Positions 33,556 to 43,075 of a stretch of DNA of 47,593 bases are shown piece by piece (position 1 is the first letter of the stretch; each line of letters opens with the position of its first letter). The DNA is from Hyphomicrobiales bacterium (GTDB lineage: Bacteria > Pseudomonadota > Alphaproteobacteria > Rhizobiales > Beijerinckiaceae). Made by a program: the position numbers and the translations under genes. The notes under the pieces were generated by a model that made no database searches, was not told the origin of the DNA, and saw only the letters and a program-made list of their open reading frames with translations. Where the stretch lies: the NCBI GenBank assembly GCA_947455455.1, contig CANGOE010000013.1, positions 1 to 47,593 on the forward strand. The letters run 5' to 3'.

Positions 33556-35627
33556 GCTGTCCTCTCGATCACGACATTGCCGAAGCTATCCACCCGCGCC
33601 GACAGGTGCGGATCAACCACGGTGGTGGCATCAGGCTGTTCAAGTATGGCCGGACCCTTGATCACGGTCCCGACCGGCAGATCAAGCCGCGCCCATATGC
33701 TGGTCTCGTGCCATGCGCCGTCAAACCATACCTGACGGCTCTCGCGTCTGGCGGCTTCCAGCGAAGCAGTCTCGCGCGGGGCCAGCGAGGCGAGATCGAA
33801 AGCCGGTCTGCGTCCGATGGCCGCCGTGCGCAAGGTCACGATGCGGATGGCAAGACCGGGAAGCAAACGGCTGAACGAGGTCTGGTAGGCCTGCTCGAAG
33901 GCCGCCCGCACCAATGCGGATGTGATACTTGTGCTGTCTCCCTGCAAAGTCACAGGCAGGGGCACAGAGATGGTATGGGTCTGGCCGAGATAATGCATAT
34001 CGAGTTCATACAGCACATCGATGGTTTCAACCGCAATACCCGCTTGTTCCACAACCGCCTTGGCCTTGCGGCCCAACCGCACCATCAGCGCATCGAACGC
34101 CGCTTCGTCCAGATCATCGACCAGCACATTGACCGTCTGCACCTCGTCATGGCGCAGATCGGCGATGACACAGCCCAGAGCCGAGGTGATGCCGGGGAAC
34201 CGCGGCACCAAAGCCGATGACAGGCCGACTTCATGCACCAGCGCGCCGGCATGCAACGCACCGCCCCCGCCAAACGGCATGATGGTGAAGCGGGTCGGAT
34301 CATGTCCGCGCTCGATCGAGACCAGCCGGATGGCTCCTGCCATCCGTGCATTGGCGACCCGCACAATGGCTTCTGCCGCCGCCATGACATCAATCGACAA
34401 AGGCTCGGCAACATGGCGGGCAATGGCGCGTTTGGCGGCCTCGACATCCAGCGAAGCCAGCTTGCCGCCAATCGGACGCGCCGCATTGATACGGCCCAAC
34501 ACGACATTGGCATCGGTCAAAGTCGGCCGGTCATTGCCCTGCGCGTAACAGACAGGACCGGGGACAGATCCGGCACTTTCGGGACCGACCTGCAACATGC
34601 CGCCTTTATCGACATGGGCGATGGAGCCACCGCCGGCGCCGATTGTCGAAATCTCGATCATCGGCGTCCGGATCACCAGACCGAAATCGATGGTTGTCTG
34701 CGCGGCCAGCACCGACCGCCCTCCGGCAATCAGCGACACGTCGAAGGAGGTTCCGCCCAGATCGCCGGTAATGACATTCTCGAAGCCTGCGGCTTTGGCA
34801 ATCGCGCCTGCGGCAATCACCCCTGCGGCCGGTCCCGACAAAGCCGTGCGGATCGGCAAGCGCCGCGCTGTCGCCGTCGACATCACACCGCCATTCGATT
34901 GCACGATATGGAAACTGCCCGCAAATCCGTCCTGATAAAGGGCCGATTGCAACCTCGCCAGATAGGACCCAACCACAGGTTGAAGATAGGCATTGAGGGC
35001 CGTGGTCGAGGCCCGTTCGAATTCGCGGATTTCAGGCAGGATTTCGCTTGAGGCAATCACATTGTCATTGGGCCACAACGCACGCACCGCCGCCACTGCC
35101 GCCACCTCGTTTCCGGCATTGGCATAGGCATTGATAAAGATCACAGCGACCGCTTCGGCCCCCTTGGCCAACAGCTCTTGGGTCGCCTTGCGCACCTGAT
35201 CGAGATCGACCGGCTCATGGACCGAGCCGTCGGCCAGCACCCGCTCGGACACTTCCAGCCGCAAATCACGATCGGCAATCGGGGTAAAGTCGCCCCACAA
35301 CCCCCAGGTCTTGGGACGGTCACGACGGCGCATTTCGAGCACATCACGGAAACCGCGCGTGGTGATCACGCCGATCCGCGCTCCTTTGCGCTCCAGCAAG
35401 GCATTGGTGCCGACCGTTGTGCCGTGCACGATGGAGGAGAAGCTGGCAATCGGCCCCAAGGCCTGCAACCCCTCGACAAAACCCACCGCCTCATTGCCGC
35501 GATTGGACGGTACTTTGGCGGTTTGAAAACGCCCTGTGCGGGCATCGAAGAAAAACAGATCGGTAAAGGTGCCACCGACATCGACACCAATCATCGGACC
35601 ATCCAGCATCGGTTGTTGGTCACTCAT
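33552..35627 (-). CDS. Hydantoinase A/oxoprolinase-type ATPase subunit
   Basis: Subunit of the HyuA family (N-methylhydantoinase A, 5-oxoprolinase N-half, acetone/acetophenone carboxylase-like), which activates a carbonyl or ring amide with ATP. Seen: the ASKHA phosphate loop GVDVGGTFTDLF at about residues 14-25, HGTTVGTNALLER, a second phosphate motif in GDLGGTSFDVSLI, and GAGGGSIAHVD. Length is 691 residues, normal for the subunit. The ATG overlaps the HyuB stop (ATGA), and its stop overlaps the isochorismatase-type start, so the genes are coupled. Substrate unknown: possibilities include a hydantoin, a lactam or a ketone to be carboxylated. Confidence 0.92.
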   Translation of the reverse strand: MSDQQPMLDGPMIGVDVGGTFTDLFFFDARTGRFQTAKVPSNRGNEAVGFVEGLQALGPIASFSSIVHGTTVGTNALLERKGARIGVITTRGFRDVLEMRRRDRPKTWGLWGDFTPIADRDLRLEVSERVLADGSVHEPVDLDQVRKATQELLAKGAEAVAVIFINAYANAGNEVAAVAAVRALWPNDNVIASSEILPEIREFERASTTALNAYLQPVVGSYLARLQSALYQDGFAGSFHIVQSNGGVMSTATARRLPIRTALSGPAAGVIAAGAIAKAAGFENVITGDLGGTSFDVSLIAGGRSVLAAQTTIDFGLVIRTPMIEISTIGAGGGSIAHVDKGGMLQVGPESAGSVPGPVCYAQGNDRPTLTDANVVLGRINAARPIGGKLASLDVEAAKRAIARHVAEPLSIDVMAAAEAIVRVANARMAGAIRLVSIERGHDPTRFTIMPFGGGGALHAGALVHEVGLSSALVPRFPGITSALGCVIADLRHDEVQTVNVLVDDLDEAAFDALMVRLGRKAKAVVEQAGIAVETIDVLYELDMHYLGQTHTISVPLPVTLQGDSTSITSALVRAAFEQAYQTSFSRLLPGLAIRIVTLRTAAIGRRPAFDLASLAPRETASLEAARRESRQVWFDGAWHETSIWARLDLPVGTVIKGPAILEQPDATTVVDPHLSARVDSFGNVVIERTA

Positions 35628-37378
35628 GAGCGGGCTCCTTCACGCAAGGCTTTGGTGGCTTGGGTGTCAAGCACGCCATCGGGCGATACAACCGCCGCAT
35701 AATCACGCAAGGCCTTGTCGGTGCTGACATAACCAAGCCGGACATCGCGGGCCACAAGGTCGGGATCGCGCGCGCTGGCTTGTCCCCATCCCCCGCCGCC
35801 GGGTGTTTCCAGCCGCACATGTCTGCCGTGCGAGAGTTTCACATCGGTAATTTTGGAGGCCAAAGGCGGGGTCTGATCACCGCTATCGCTTTGCCATGTG
35901 AAATGGTTGAGCGCGGCAGATTGGCCGCCATTGACCCCGAACGGGGCAAAGCGTCCGCGCTCGCCCAGCAGGAACACATCCGCCCCGTCAGGCGACAGGG
36001 TTTCGATTTCATAGATCGCGCCCAAACCGCCGCGATGCGTCCCGGCCCCCGCACTGTCGGGCCGCAAGGCCCATTGCGTGAACATCACCGGATAGGAGGC
36101 TTCCAGAATTTCGGCAGGCGGAATCGTCGCCATCGAAATCGGATTGTTGCCATGGCTCAAACCATCCGATTCCGGATTGCCGCCAAGCCCGCCGCCGAAG
36201 AACGAGAACATCACATAACGCTGGCCATTGGCGCGGTGTCCGGCCATCGACAGCGCATTGATGGTTCCGAAAGGGGCCGCCATCGCCTGATCGGGCATGG
36301 CCTTGGCCAGCGCCCCGAAGACCGTGCCGATCACCCGCAAAATGGTTTCGGTATAACCGCCCACGGGTTTGGGTGCGGATACGCCGAGCAGGGTCGTATC
36401 GGGGATCACAAATGTGATCGGAGCCAGACAGCCCGCATTGGCTGGCACATCGGTAAAGACATGTTTGAGTGCGACATAACAGCAGGCCACAGCGGTGGAA
36501 TAGGCAATATTGAGAGGACCGGCGCAAGGCTTGGAGGAAGCCGAGAAATCCAGCACCATCGTGTCACCCTTGATGGTCAGGGTCAGGGCTATCGTCAGCT
36601 TGTCATTGGTGACACCGTCATTGTCGAGATAGTCCTCGAACATGTAATCGCCATCGGGCAGGGCTTTGATGGTCTCGCGCATCATGGCTTCGGCGCGGGC
36701 GGTCAGCACATCGAGGGCGGTTGTGACGGTAGCATCGCCGTATTCGTCAAGCAAACCGCGCAACCGTTTTTCGCCGAGATCGAGGGCATTCAACTGGCCG
36801 TTGAGATCCCCGAAATTGGATTGCGGCACGCGGCTGTTGGCCGCCAGAATGGCCAGAATATCCTCGTTCATCCGGCCCGCGCTGATCAGTTTGACGGGGG
36901 GGAACCGCACCCCTTCCTGAAAGCTCTCGGTCGCGCGGGCATTGAAGCCGCCGGGCACATTGCCGCCGATATCCAGCCAATGGCCGACCGAAGCCAGCCA
37001 GCAGAACAATTGTCCCTGCCGGAAGATCGGGCGCACCAGACGGAAATCATTCAGATGCGTGCCGCCGTCATAGGGGTCGTTGAACAGGAAGGTATCCCCC
37101 TCCTGCAAACCACCGTCCCGCGCCACCTTGTCGATGACGGCTTTGACAGCGAAAGCCATGGCTCCGACGAAAATCGGCAGGCCTGTGGTGCCCTGCACCA
37201 GGGTTGCCCCCGTTCGGGCATGATACAAGCCGTGACAGGCATCACGCGCTTCGGCAATGATCGGGTTGAAGGCCGAGCGGTAGAGCGTCGCATCCATCTC
37301 GTCGGCGATCTGTTCGAGCCGCCCTTTCAGGACGGCCAGTGTGACAGGATCAAGCCCTGTCTTGTCCGTACCACTCAT
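35624..37378 (-). CDS. Hydantoinase B/oxoprolinase-type subunit
   Basis: HyuB-family partner of the adjacent HyuA-type ATPase; together they form an ATP-dependent ring-opening hydrolase or a carboxylase. Seen: the family start DPVTLAVLKGRLEQIADEMDATL, the FNDPYDGGTHLNDF motif, KDVT-type strand repeats, FGTINALSMAG, and the C-terminal TPGGGGWGQ. Length is 584 residues, typical of HyuB. It is coupled by an ATGA overlap both to the upstream lyase gene and to the downstream hyuA-like gene, an unusually tight order that implies a complex or a fixed ratio. Confidence 0.92.
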   Translation of the reverse strand: MSGTDKTGLDPVTLAVLKGRLEQIADEMDATLYRSAFNPIIAEARDACHGLYHARTGATLVQGTTGLPIFVGAMAFAVKAVIDKVARDGGLQEGDTFLFNDPYDGGTHLNDFRLVRPIFRQGQLFCWLASVGHWLDIGGNVPGGFNARATESFQEGVRFPPVKLISAGRMNEDILAILAANSRVPQSNFGDLNGQLNALDLGEKRLRGLLDEYGDATVTTALDVLTARAEAMMRETIKALPDGDYMFEDYLDNDGVTNDKLTIALTLTIKGDTMVLDFSASSKPCAGPLNIAYSTAVACCYVALKHVFTDVPANAGCLAPITFVIPDTTLLGVSAPKPVGGYTETILRVIGTVFGALAKAMPDQAMAAPFGTINALSMAGHRANGQRYVMFSFFGGGLGGNPESDGLSHGNNPISMATIPPAEILEASYPVMFTQWALRPDSAGAGTHRGGLGAIYEIETLSPDGADVFLLGERGRFAPFGVNGGQSAALNHFTWQSDSGDQTPPLASKITDVKLSHGRHVRLETPGGGGWGQASARDPDLVARDVRLGYVSTDKALRDYAAVVSPDGVLDTQATKALREGARS

Positions 37379-38241
37379 TCGCCACCTGTTTCATAATGTT
37401 TGCCTCGTGCCAGAATGGCCTTGGTGCCCAGCATCTCGTTGAGACCGTCGAAGTCGAACATCCGGTCACGCATCGCATCGGTTGTGCCGTCGCGATGCAG
37501 GGTCTGGTAGAAATCCTGCGCGGTGCGCGCCAGAGCCCGCACAATCGCACCGGGAAAAATCACCAGGGAGAAGCCCATGGCTTCCAGCTTGGCCGCGGGC
37601 AAAATCGGGGTCTGCCCGCCTTCCACCATATTGGCCAGCAAGGGCAATGTGCCGCCAAGTGCCGCACTCAACCGTGCCAGTTCGGCTTCGCTTTTGGGGG
37701 CTTCGACAAACAGCACATCCGCCCCGGCATCACGATAGCGCAAGGCGCGTTCGATGGCCGCATCGAACCCCTCGACCGCCACCGCATCGGTGCGGGCGAT
37801 GATCAGGGTTTCGGCTGAATGGCGGCTATCGACTGCCGCCTTGATCTTGCCGACCATTTCGGTGCTGCCGATCAGGCTTTTATCGGCCAGATGGCCACAC
37901 CGTTTCGGGAAGGTCTGGTCTTCGAGTTGCAGGGCATTGGCCCCCGCACGCTCGAACAGCCGCACCGTGCGCTCCACATTCAGCGCATTGCCGAAACCGG
38001 TATCGGCGTCGACGATCAGCGCGGTCGGCACCCGTTCGCGGATCAGTGACAGCGTGTCGGCAACTTCCGAAACCGACACCAGACCGATATCGGGCCGCCC
38101 GAGCTTGGTATAGGCAATGCCCGCTCCGGTCAGATAGAGGGCTTCAAACCCCGCCGCAGAGGCAATGGCCGCCGTCAACGCATCGGTGACACCGGGGGCG
38201 ATAACGATTTTGTTCTGCTCAAGACGCTGTCGCAGGCTCAT
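37375..38241 (-). CDS. Isocitrate lyase/PEP mutase family lyase
   Basis: Member of the ICL/PEPM superfamily, which cleaves or forms C-C (or P-C) bonds of 2-hydroxy dicarboxylates. Seen: GVTDALTAAIASAAGFEALYLTGAG at the start, Mg ligand region VDADTGFG (Asp78, Asp80), and the lyase loop Lys113-Arg-Cys115-Gly-His117 (KRCGH), which points to a lyase rather than PEP mutase. Candidates are methylisocitrate lyase-like, dimethylmalate lyase-like or oxaloacetate hydrolase-like. Length is 288 residues from ATG 38241, the usual family start; ATG 38274 is possible but would leave almost no leader after the -10 at 38284. First gene of the four-gene overlapping operon and divergent from a LeuCD-like pair. 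Confidence 0.88.
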   Translation of the reverse strand: MSLRQRLEQNKIVIAPGVTDALTAAIASAAGFEALYLTGAGIAYTKLGRPDIGLVSVSEVADTLSLIRERVPTALIVDADTGFGNALNVERTVRLFERAGANALQLEDQTFPKRCGHLADKSLIGSTEMVGKIKAAVDSRHSAETLIIARTDAVAVEGFDAAIERALRYRDAGADVLFVEAPKSEAELARLSAALGGTLPLLANMVEGGQTPILPAAKLEAMGFSLVIFPGAIVRALARTAQDFYQTLHRDGTTDAMRDRMFDFDGLNEMLGTKAILARGKHYETGGE

Positions 38242-38409
38242 GACGGGCACTTTCTGGCTGTTCGGACTTTTCATGTTCTATAGATAATACTTATTGCTTT
38301 AACATCTTGACGGGTCGACGCAAATCTTCTCAAACATCTTATAGCCGACATCCGGCAGACTTATCCACTCGTAACACTTATTCGCACACACCACCCGATT
38401 GGATGCCCC
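38242..38409. promoter_or_regulatory. Divergent control region of the catabolic cluster
   Basis: An AT-richer strip between the lyase and the LeuC-like gene. On the minus strand TATTAT (38289-38284) is a good -10, placing the lyase message start near 38276. On the plus strand TTATAG near 38340 is a possible -10 for the LeuCD-like genes, without a clear -35. One short shared region for both halves suggests joint control, but no regulator gene is adjacent. Confidence 0.45.
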
Positions 38410-39840
38410 ATGACCGAGCGAGCCGGATCCTTATCGTCGCGTCCCAAAACCCTGATCGACAAAATCTGGGATGCCCATGTGGTCGTGGACCGCGAGGATG
38501 GCCAGTCGCTGTTATGGGTCGACCGGCATCTGTTGCATGAAGGCTCGTTCCATGCCTTCGACCAACTCGCCAAGCGGCAGGCGCGTTTGCACCGTCCCGA
38601 TCTGACCTTCGGGATTGCCGATCACTATGTGCCCACCCGCAACCGCGACAGTCTCGCCCCCGAGATCAAACGGATGGTCGACCAGCTCTCCGACAATTGC
38701 GCCAAGCATGATGTTACCCTGTTCGGGCTGGATGATCCCAGACAGGGCATTGTGCATGTGACCATTCCGGCGCAGGGCTTGACCCTGCCGGGCACGATCA
38801 TGGTGTGCGGCGACAGCCATACCTCGACCCACGGGGCGTTCGGGGCCTATGCGTTCGGCATCGGGGCATCCGAAGTCGCCCATGTGATGATGACGCAGGC
38901 CATCTGGCAGAAACGCCCCAAGGCCATGCGCGTCACGGTCGAAGGCGCTCTGCCCGCAGGCACCAGCGCCAAGGACATTGCCTTGCATCTGATCGCCACC
39001 ATCGGCGCGGACGGGGCGCAGGGCCATGCCATCGAATATGCGGGTTCGACCATTCGCGCCTTGTCGATGGAGGGACGGTTGACCCTGTGCAACCTGTCGA
39101 TCGAGGCCGGTGCGCGGCTCGGCCTGATCGCCCCCGATGACACGACCTTTGCCTTTTTGCGCGGCAAACCCTTCGCCCCGAAAGGAGCGGCTTTCGAGGC
39201 GGCGGTTCACGCCTGGCTGAGCCTGCGCAGTGACGAGAAAGCCGTCTTCGACCGCGAGATCACCATCGATGCCACGGCTCTGGCTCCGACCCTGACATGG
39301 GGGACTACGCCGGAGCAGGCCTTGCCGATTACCGCCAATACGCCCGACCCCGCAACGGTGGGCGATGCGGCGCGGGCGCGGACATTGACCGATGCGCTCG
39401 ACTATATGGGCCTCAAACCCAACCAACCCCTGACCGGCATTGCGATTGACCGCGTTTTCATCGGCTCGTGCACCAACAGCCGGATCGAGGATTTACGGGC
39501 CGCCGCCGCGGTTCTTGCGGGCCACCGCGCCAAAGTGCCCGGACTGGTGTCGCCCGGTTCAAGCGCCGTCAAACAGCAAGCGGAAGCCGAAGGGCTCGAC
39601 CGGATTTTCACCGAAGCAGGATTGCAGTGGGTTGAGTCCGGTTGCTCGATGTGTGTCGGCATGAATGGCGATCTTGTGCCGGCGGGAGAGCGCTGTGCAT
39701 CCACCACCAACCGCAATTTCAAGGGCCGTCAGGGTCCCGGCTCCCGCACGCATCTGATGTCGCCTGCGATGGTCGCCGCCGCCGCCCTTACCGGCCACCT
39801 GACCGATGTCCGCACCCTCACCCAAGGAGCGCACCGATGA
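38410..39840 (+). CDS. LeuC-like aconitase-family dehydratase, large subunit
   Basis: Large subunit of an isopropylmalate isomerase-like hydro-lyase, cytosolic, with a [4Fe-4S] cluster. Seen: cluster ligands Cys354 (IGSCTNSR), Cys412 and Cys415 (SGCSMCVGM), CGDSHTSTHGAFGAYAFGIG, and STTNRNFKGRQG. Length is 476 residues, as LeuC. It departs from biosynthetic LeuC in places (IADHYVPT in the N-terminal active-site strand where E. coli has MDHNVST). It sits in a catabolic setting with no leuA, leuB or leuD-leuB arrangement. It may therefore hydrate or dehydrate another 2-alkylmalate; a plain leucine role cannot be excluded. It overlaps the small-subunit gene by ATGA. Confidence 0.9.
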   Translation: MTERAGSLSSRPKTLIDKIWDAHVVVDREDGQSLLWVDRHLLHEGSFHAFDQLAKRQARLHRPDLTFGIADHYVPTRNRDSLAPEIKRMVDQLSDNCAKHDVTLFGLDDPRQGIVHVTIPAQGLTLPGTIMVCGDSHTSTHGAFGAYAFGIGASEVAHVMMTQAIWQKRPKAMRVTVEGALPAGTSAKDIALHLIATIGADGAQGHAIEYAGSTIRALSMEGRLTLCNLSIEAGARLGLIAPDDTTFAFLRGKPFAPKGAAFEAAVHAWLSLRSDEKAVFDREITIDATALAPTLTWGTTPEQALPITANTPDPATVGDAARARTLTDALDYMGLKPNQPLTGIAIDRVFIGSCTNSRIEDLRAAAAVLAGHRAKVPGLVSPGSSAVKQQAEAEGLDRIFTEAGLQWVESGCSMCVGMNGDLVPAGERCASTTNRNFKGRQGPGSRTHLMSPAMVAAAALTGHLTDVRTLTQGAHR

Positions 39841-40454
39841 CCCCGCTGATTGTGTTCGAGGCCGTTGCCTGTCCTTTGCCGCTCGACAATGTCGATACCG
39901 ACCAGTTGATCCCGGCCCGCTTCATGAAACGCCCGCGCAGTGACGGCTATGGGCAATTTCTGTTGCATGACCTGCGGCAAGACGCCTCCAGTCCGGCTTG
40001 CGCGCTGGATCAGGACCGGTTCAAATCGTGCCAGATCCTGATCGCAGGCCGCAATTTCGGGTGCGGCTCCTCACGCGAGGCGGCAGTCTATGCCTTGGCC
40101 GATTTCGGCTTCCGTTGCGTCATCGCCTCCAGTTTCGGCGATATTTTTGCTTCCAACGCCGTCAAAAACGGCATTTTACCTGCAGTGGTCAGCCCCGAAC
40201 AGGCCGAAACCCTGCTGGCCCATCAGGGCGTGATCCAGGGCGAGACAATGATCATCGACCTGCCCGATCAATGCATCCGCATCGGCAACCACACGGTCGA
40301 TTTCTCGATTGATCCGGTCTGGAAAACCCAATTGCTCAACGGCTGGGACGACATCGACATGACGGTGTCCTATGCCAGCGACATTGCCCGCTTCAACCAG
40401 TCGGATGCAGTGGCGCGCCCATGGGCGCAACCCGACCGTTCACCCGCGCAATGA
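39837..40454 (+). CDS. LeuD-like aconitase-family dehydratase, small subunit
   Basis: Swivelling small subunit partnering the LeuC-like protein. Seen: [17 protein letters not shown] near the N-terminus, the substrate loop [17 protein letters not shown], and [19 protein letters not shown]. Length is 205 residues, as LeuD. In E. coli LeuD the corresponding loop reads [16 protein letters not shown]; here HAPW is AAVY, so substrate preference may differ. AAGGAG lies 7 bases before the ATG, which overlaps the LeuC-like stop. The last 15 bases overlap the convergent pgi gene. Confidence 0.9.
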   Translation: MTPLIVFEAVACPLPLDNVDTDQLIPARFMKRPRSDGYGQFLLHDLRQDASSPACALDQDRFKSCQILIAGRNFGCGSSREAAVYALADFGFRCVIASSFGDIFASNAVKNGILPAVVSPEQAETLLAHQGVIQGETMIIDLPDQCIRIGNHTVDFSIDPVWKTQLLNGWDDIDMTVSYASDIARFNQSDAVARPWAQPDRSPAQ

Positions 40455-42080
40455 TTGGATATAATCGAACAGCCCGCCGCTCGAGGCTGGCAGTTCGGCG
40501 CTGGTCCGCTCGCCATTGACGAAGGGCAACAGATCGGTTGCCAGTTCCTTACCCAGTTCCACGCCCCATTGGTCGAAGGCATTGATGCCCCATATCGCCG
40601 CCTCGACAAAGACGCGGTGCTCGTAAAGGGCGATCAAGCGGCCGAAGGTGAAGGGATCGAGCTTGCGATAGACAATCGTCACCGACGGGCGGTTGCCCGC
40701 AAAGGCCTTGAACGGGGCTAGCCGTTTGGCCTGCGCCGCATCCATTCCCTTGGCGCGCATTTGCGCTTCGGCCTCCTCTGCGGTGCGGCCCTTCATCAGG
40801 GCTTGCGATTGCGCCAGCACATTGGCGAGCAACAAGGACTGATGCTGTTGCATCTGGGGCTCATGGCTTTGCGCGCCGATAATGAATTCGACCGGAATGA
40901 CATCGGTACCCTGATGCAACAGTTGGAAAAACGCATGTTGCGCATTGGTTCCCGGCTCGCCCCAGACCAGAGGACCGGACGGACGTTGCAAGGCATGGCC
41001 GTGCCGGTCCACCGACTTGCCGTTGGATTCCATATCAAGCTGTTGCAGATAGGCGGGAAGCCGCGACAGGCGCTGGTCATAGGGGATCACGGCGCGGGCC
41101 GGATAATGGCAGATATTGCGATGCCAGATGCCCAGCAAGGCCATCATCACCGGCGCATTCTGTTCCAGCGGAGCTTGGCGGAAATGCTCGTCCATACGAT
41201 GCCCGCCAGCCAAAAAGGCCTCGAAATGGGTCCGGCCAATCGCCAGCATCAGGGGCAGGCCAATGGCCGACCACAGCGAATAGCGGCCACCGACCCAATC
41301 CCAGAAGCCGAAGGTCCGGTCCGCCCTGATGCCGAAAGCGGCAACCTTGGGCAAGGCGGTCGAGACTGCGGCAAAGTGATGCGCAACCGCCTGTTCCCCC
41401 AAGGCCGCGACCAGCCAAGCCCGCGCCGACAGCGCATTGGTCATGGTCTCGATGGTGGTGAAGGTCTTGGAAGCGGCAATCACCAATGTGGTGGCCGGAT
41501 CGAGAATAGCCAGCGTATCGGCCAGATGCGCACTGTCGATATTGGAGACAAAATGCAGGCGCGGCCCGTCATGATAGGGCGCAAGCGCAAGACTGGCCAT
41601 CACCGGACCCAGATCCGACCCGCCGATACCGATATTGACAACATCACGGATCGTCTTGCCGGTGGCACCGGCAATCGTGCCAGCGCGCACGCCATCGACA
41701 AAGGCAAACAGTCTGGCCAATTCCCGGTGCACATCACCGACCACATCATGCCCGTCCAGTGGCACCGAGGCGGAGGCCGGTTGCCGTAACGCGGTATGGA
41801 GCACGGCGCGATCTTCTGAATTATTGATCCGTTGCGCGGCAAACATCCGGTCGCGTTGCTCCTCGACACCGGTGGCCCGCGCCAAAGCCAGCAATTCGGC
41901 ACGGACATCGTCGGTGATGGTGGTCTTGGAATAGTCGACCAGCAGATCATCACAACGGACCGAGGCATGTGCAAAACGGTCCGGATGCAATGCAAACAGA
42001 TTCTCCATCTTGATGGCATGATGGCGCTGGCGCAGATGAGCCAAAGCCTCCCAATGGGTCTTGATCTGATGAGCGGGCAT
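40440..42080 (-). CDS. pgi: Glucose-6-phosphate isomerase
   Basis: Interconverts glucose-6-phosphate and fructose-6-phosphate in the cytosol. Seen: both PGI signatures, [16 protein letters not shown] in the middle and [32 protein letters not shown] split across the C-terminal third, plus GIGGSDLGP, and the catalytic Glu region and His in the expected order. Length is 546 residues. ATG 42080 has AGGAAA about 8 bases upstream. It lies 23 bases after a fructokinase-like gene, so fructose could be phosphorylated and passed to the glucose-6-phosphate pool by one transcript. Confidence 0.97.
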   Translation of the reverse strand: MPAHQIKTHWEALAHLRQRHHAIKMENLFALHPDRFAHASVRCDDLLVDYSKTTITDDVRAELLALARATGVEEQRDRMFAAQRINNSEDRAVLHTALRQPASASVPLDGHDVVGDVHRELARLFAFVDGVRAGTIAGATGKTIRDVVNIGIGGSDLGPVMASLALAPYHDGPRLHFVSNIDSAHLADTLAILDPATTLVIAASKTFTTIETMTNALSARAWLVAALGEQAVAHHFAAVSTALPKVAAFGIRADRTFGFWDWVGGRYSLWSAIGLPLMLAIGRTHFEAFLAGGHRMDEHFRQAPLEQNAPVMMALLGIWHRNICHYPARAVIPYDQRLSRLPAYLQQLDMESNGKSVDRHGHALQRPSGPLVWGEPGTNAQHAFFQLLHQGTDVIPVEFIIGAQSHEPQMQQHQSLLLANVLAQSQALMKGRTAEEAEAQMRAKGMDAAQAKRLAPFKAFAGNRPSVTIVYRKLDPFTFGRLIALYEHRVFVEAAIWGINAFDQWGVELGKELATDLLPFVNGERTSAELPASSGGLFDYIQSLRG

Positions 42081-42103
42081 GAACGCGTTTCCTGTAATCG
42101 GGA

Positions 42104-43048
42104 CTAACAATAAGCAAGCGGATCGAGAGCGGCGAGAGCGTCAACCGCAGCGCCACGCACCGTACACATTTGCGCGGAAACAGACACGGCATAGGCCATA
42201 GCCCGCGAAACATCTTCGGCGCCCCAGTGTGGCATGGCCGACAGCGACAGGCGGTTGCGTGCGCCAAACCAAGCCAAAAAGGCGGCATGGAACGCATCCC
42301 CCGCCCCGACCGTATCCTTGACTGCGACACGGACCCCTTCAACCGGTAAAACCTGATCCTGATAAAAAGCCACGGCCCCTTGTGCGCCGAGCGTCACCAG
42401 CACCAATGCCACGCCACGCGCGCGCCAATCGCGGGCTATGGTCCGGGGATCGGCATCAGGCCCGTAGGCCAGTTGCAAATCCTCCAGACTGGCTTTGACA
42501 ATATGGGCATGGCCCAGCGCCGTATCGAACTGCGCCTGCCAGCGATCCGGCGGGCCGACAATCGAAGGGCGGTAATTCAGATCGATGCTGATCAACCGCG
42601 AAGCGCTGTCACGCGCCATCAAAGCGGCCAATGCCCCGCCGATCGGCGGTGTCACAAGGGCATAGGAGCCCATCACAAGGCTTGTCACACTATCGGGAAA
42701 AGCATCGGGCAGATCATCCACCCCGACCTGCACATCGGCTCCGTTGCCGTAAAAGCTGAAACTGTGTTCGCCAGCGCCATCCTGTTGCACAATGGCCAGC
42801 GTGGTCGGCTTGTCACTGGACACCGCATAAGCGAGATCGACACCCTGACGGGTCAGCAGATCACGCAGATAGAGCCCGAAACGGTCTTGCGAGAGACCAG
42901 CCAGCAGGGAGACCGGCTGGCCCAAAGCACAAAGGGCGCGGGCCACATTGAAGGCCGAACCGCCCGCCACCCATTCGGATTCAAGCCGGTCCTGCCGGGT
43001 ATGGGCGACAAACACATCCATCAATGCTTCGCCACAGACCACAATCAT
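42104..43048 (-). CDS. PfkB-family sugar kinase, fructokinase-like
   Basis: Ribokinase-fold kinase, probably fructokinase. Seen: N-terminal [12 protein letters not shown], the sugar-binding [15 protein letters not shown], and the PfkB signature [14 protein letters not shown] with the catalytic Asp and anion hole. Length is 314 residues. The ATG at 43048 is taken rather than a GTG two codons earlier; neither has a strong ribosome-binding site. It lies directly before pgi and after a DUF3830 gene, all on the minus strand, with gaps of 23-27 bases. The link to pgi supports fructose use. Confidence 0.9.
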   Translation of the reverse strand: MIVVCGEALMDVFVAHTRQDRLESEWVAGGSAFNVARALCALGQPVSLLAGLSQDRFGLYLRDLLTRQGVDLAYAVSSDKPTTLAIVQQDGAGEHSFSFYGNGADVQVGVDDLPDAFPDSVTSLVMGSYALVTPPIGGALAALMARDSASRLISIDLNYRPSIVGPPDRWQAQFDTALGHAHIVKASLEDLQLAYGPDADPRTIARDWRARGVALVLVTLGAQGAVAFYQDQVLPVEGVRVAVKDTVGAGDAFHAAFLAWFGARNRLSLSAMPHWGAEDVSRAMAYAVSVSAQMCTVRGAAVDALAALDPLAYC

Positions 43049-43075
43049 GGTCACATACCCGACATCCCGTCCCGC

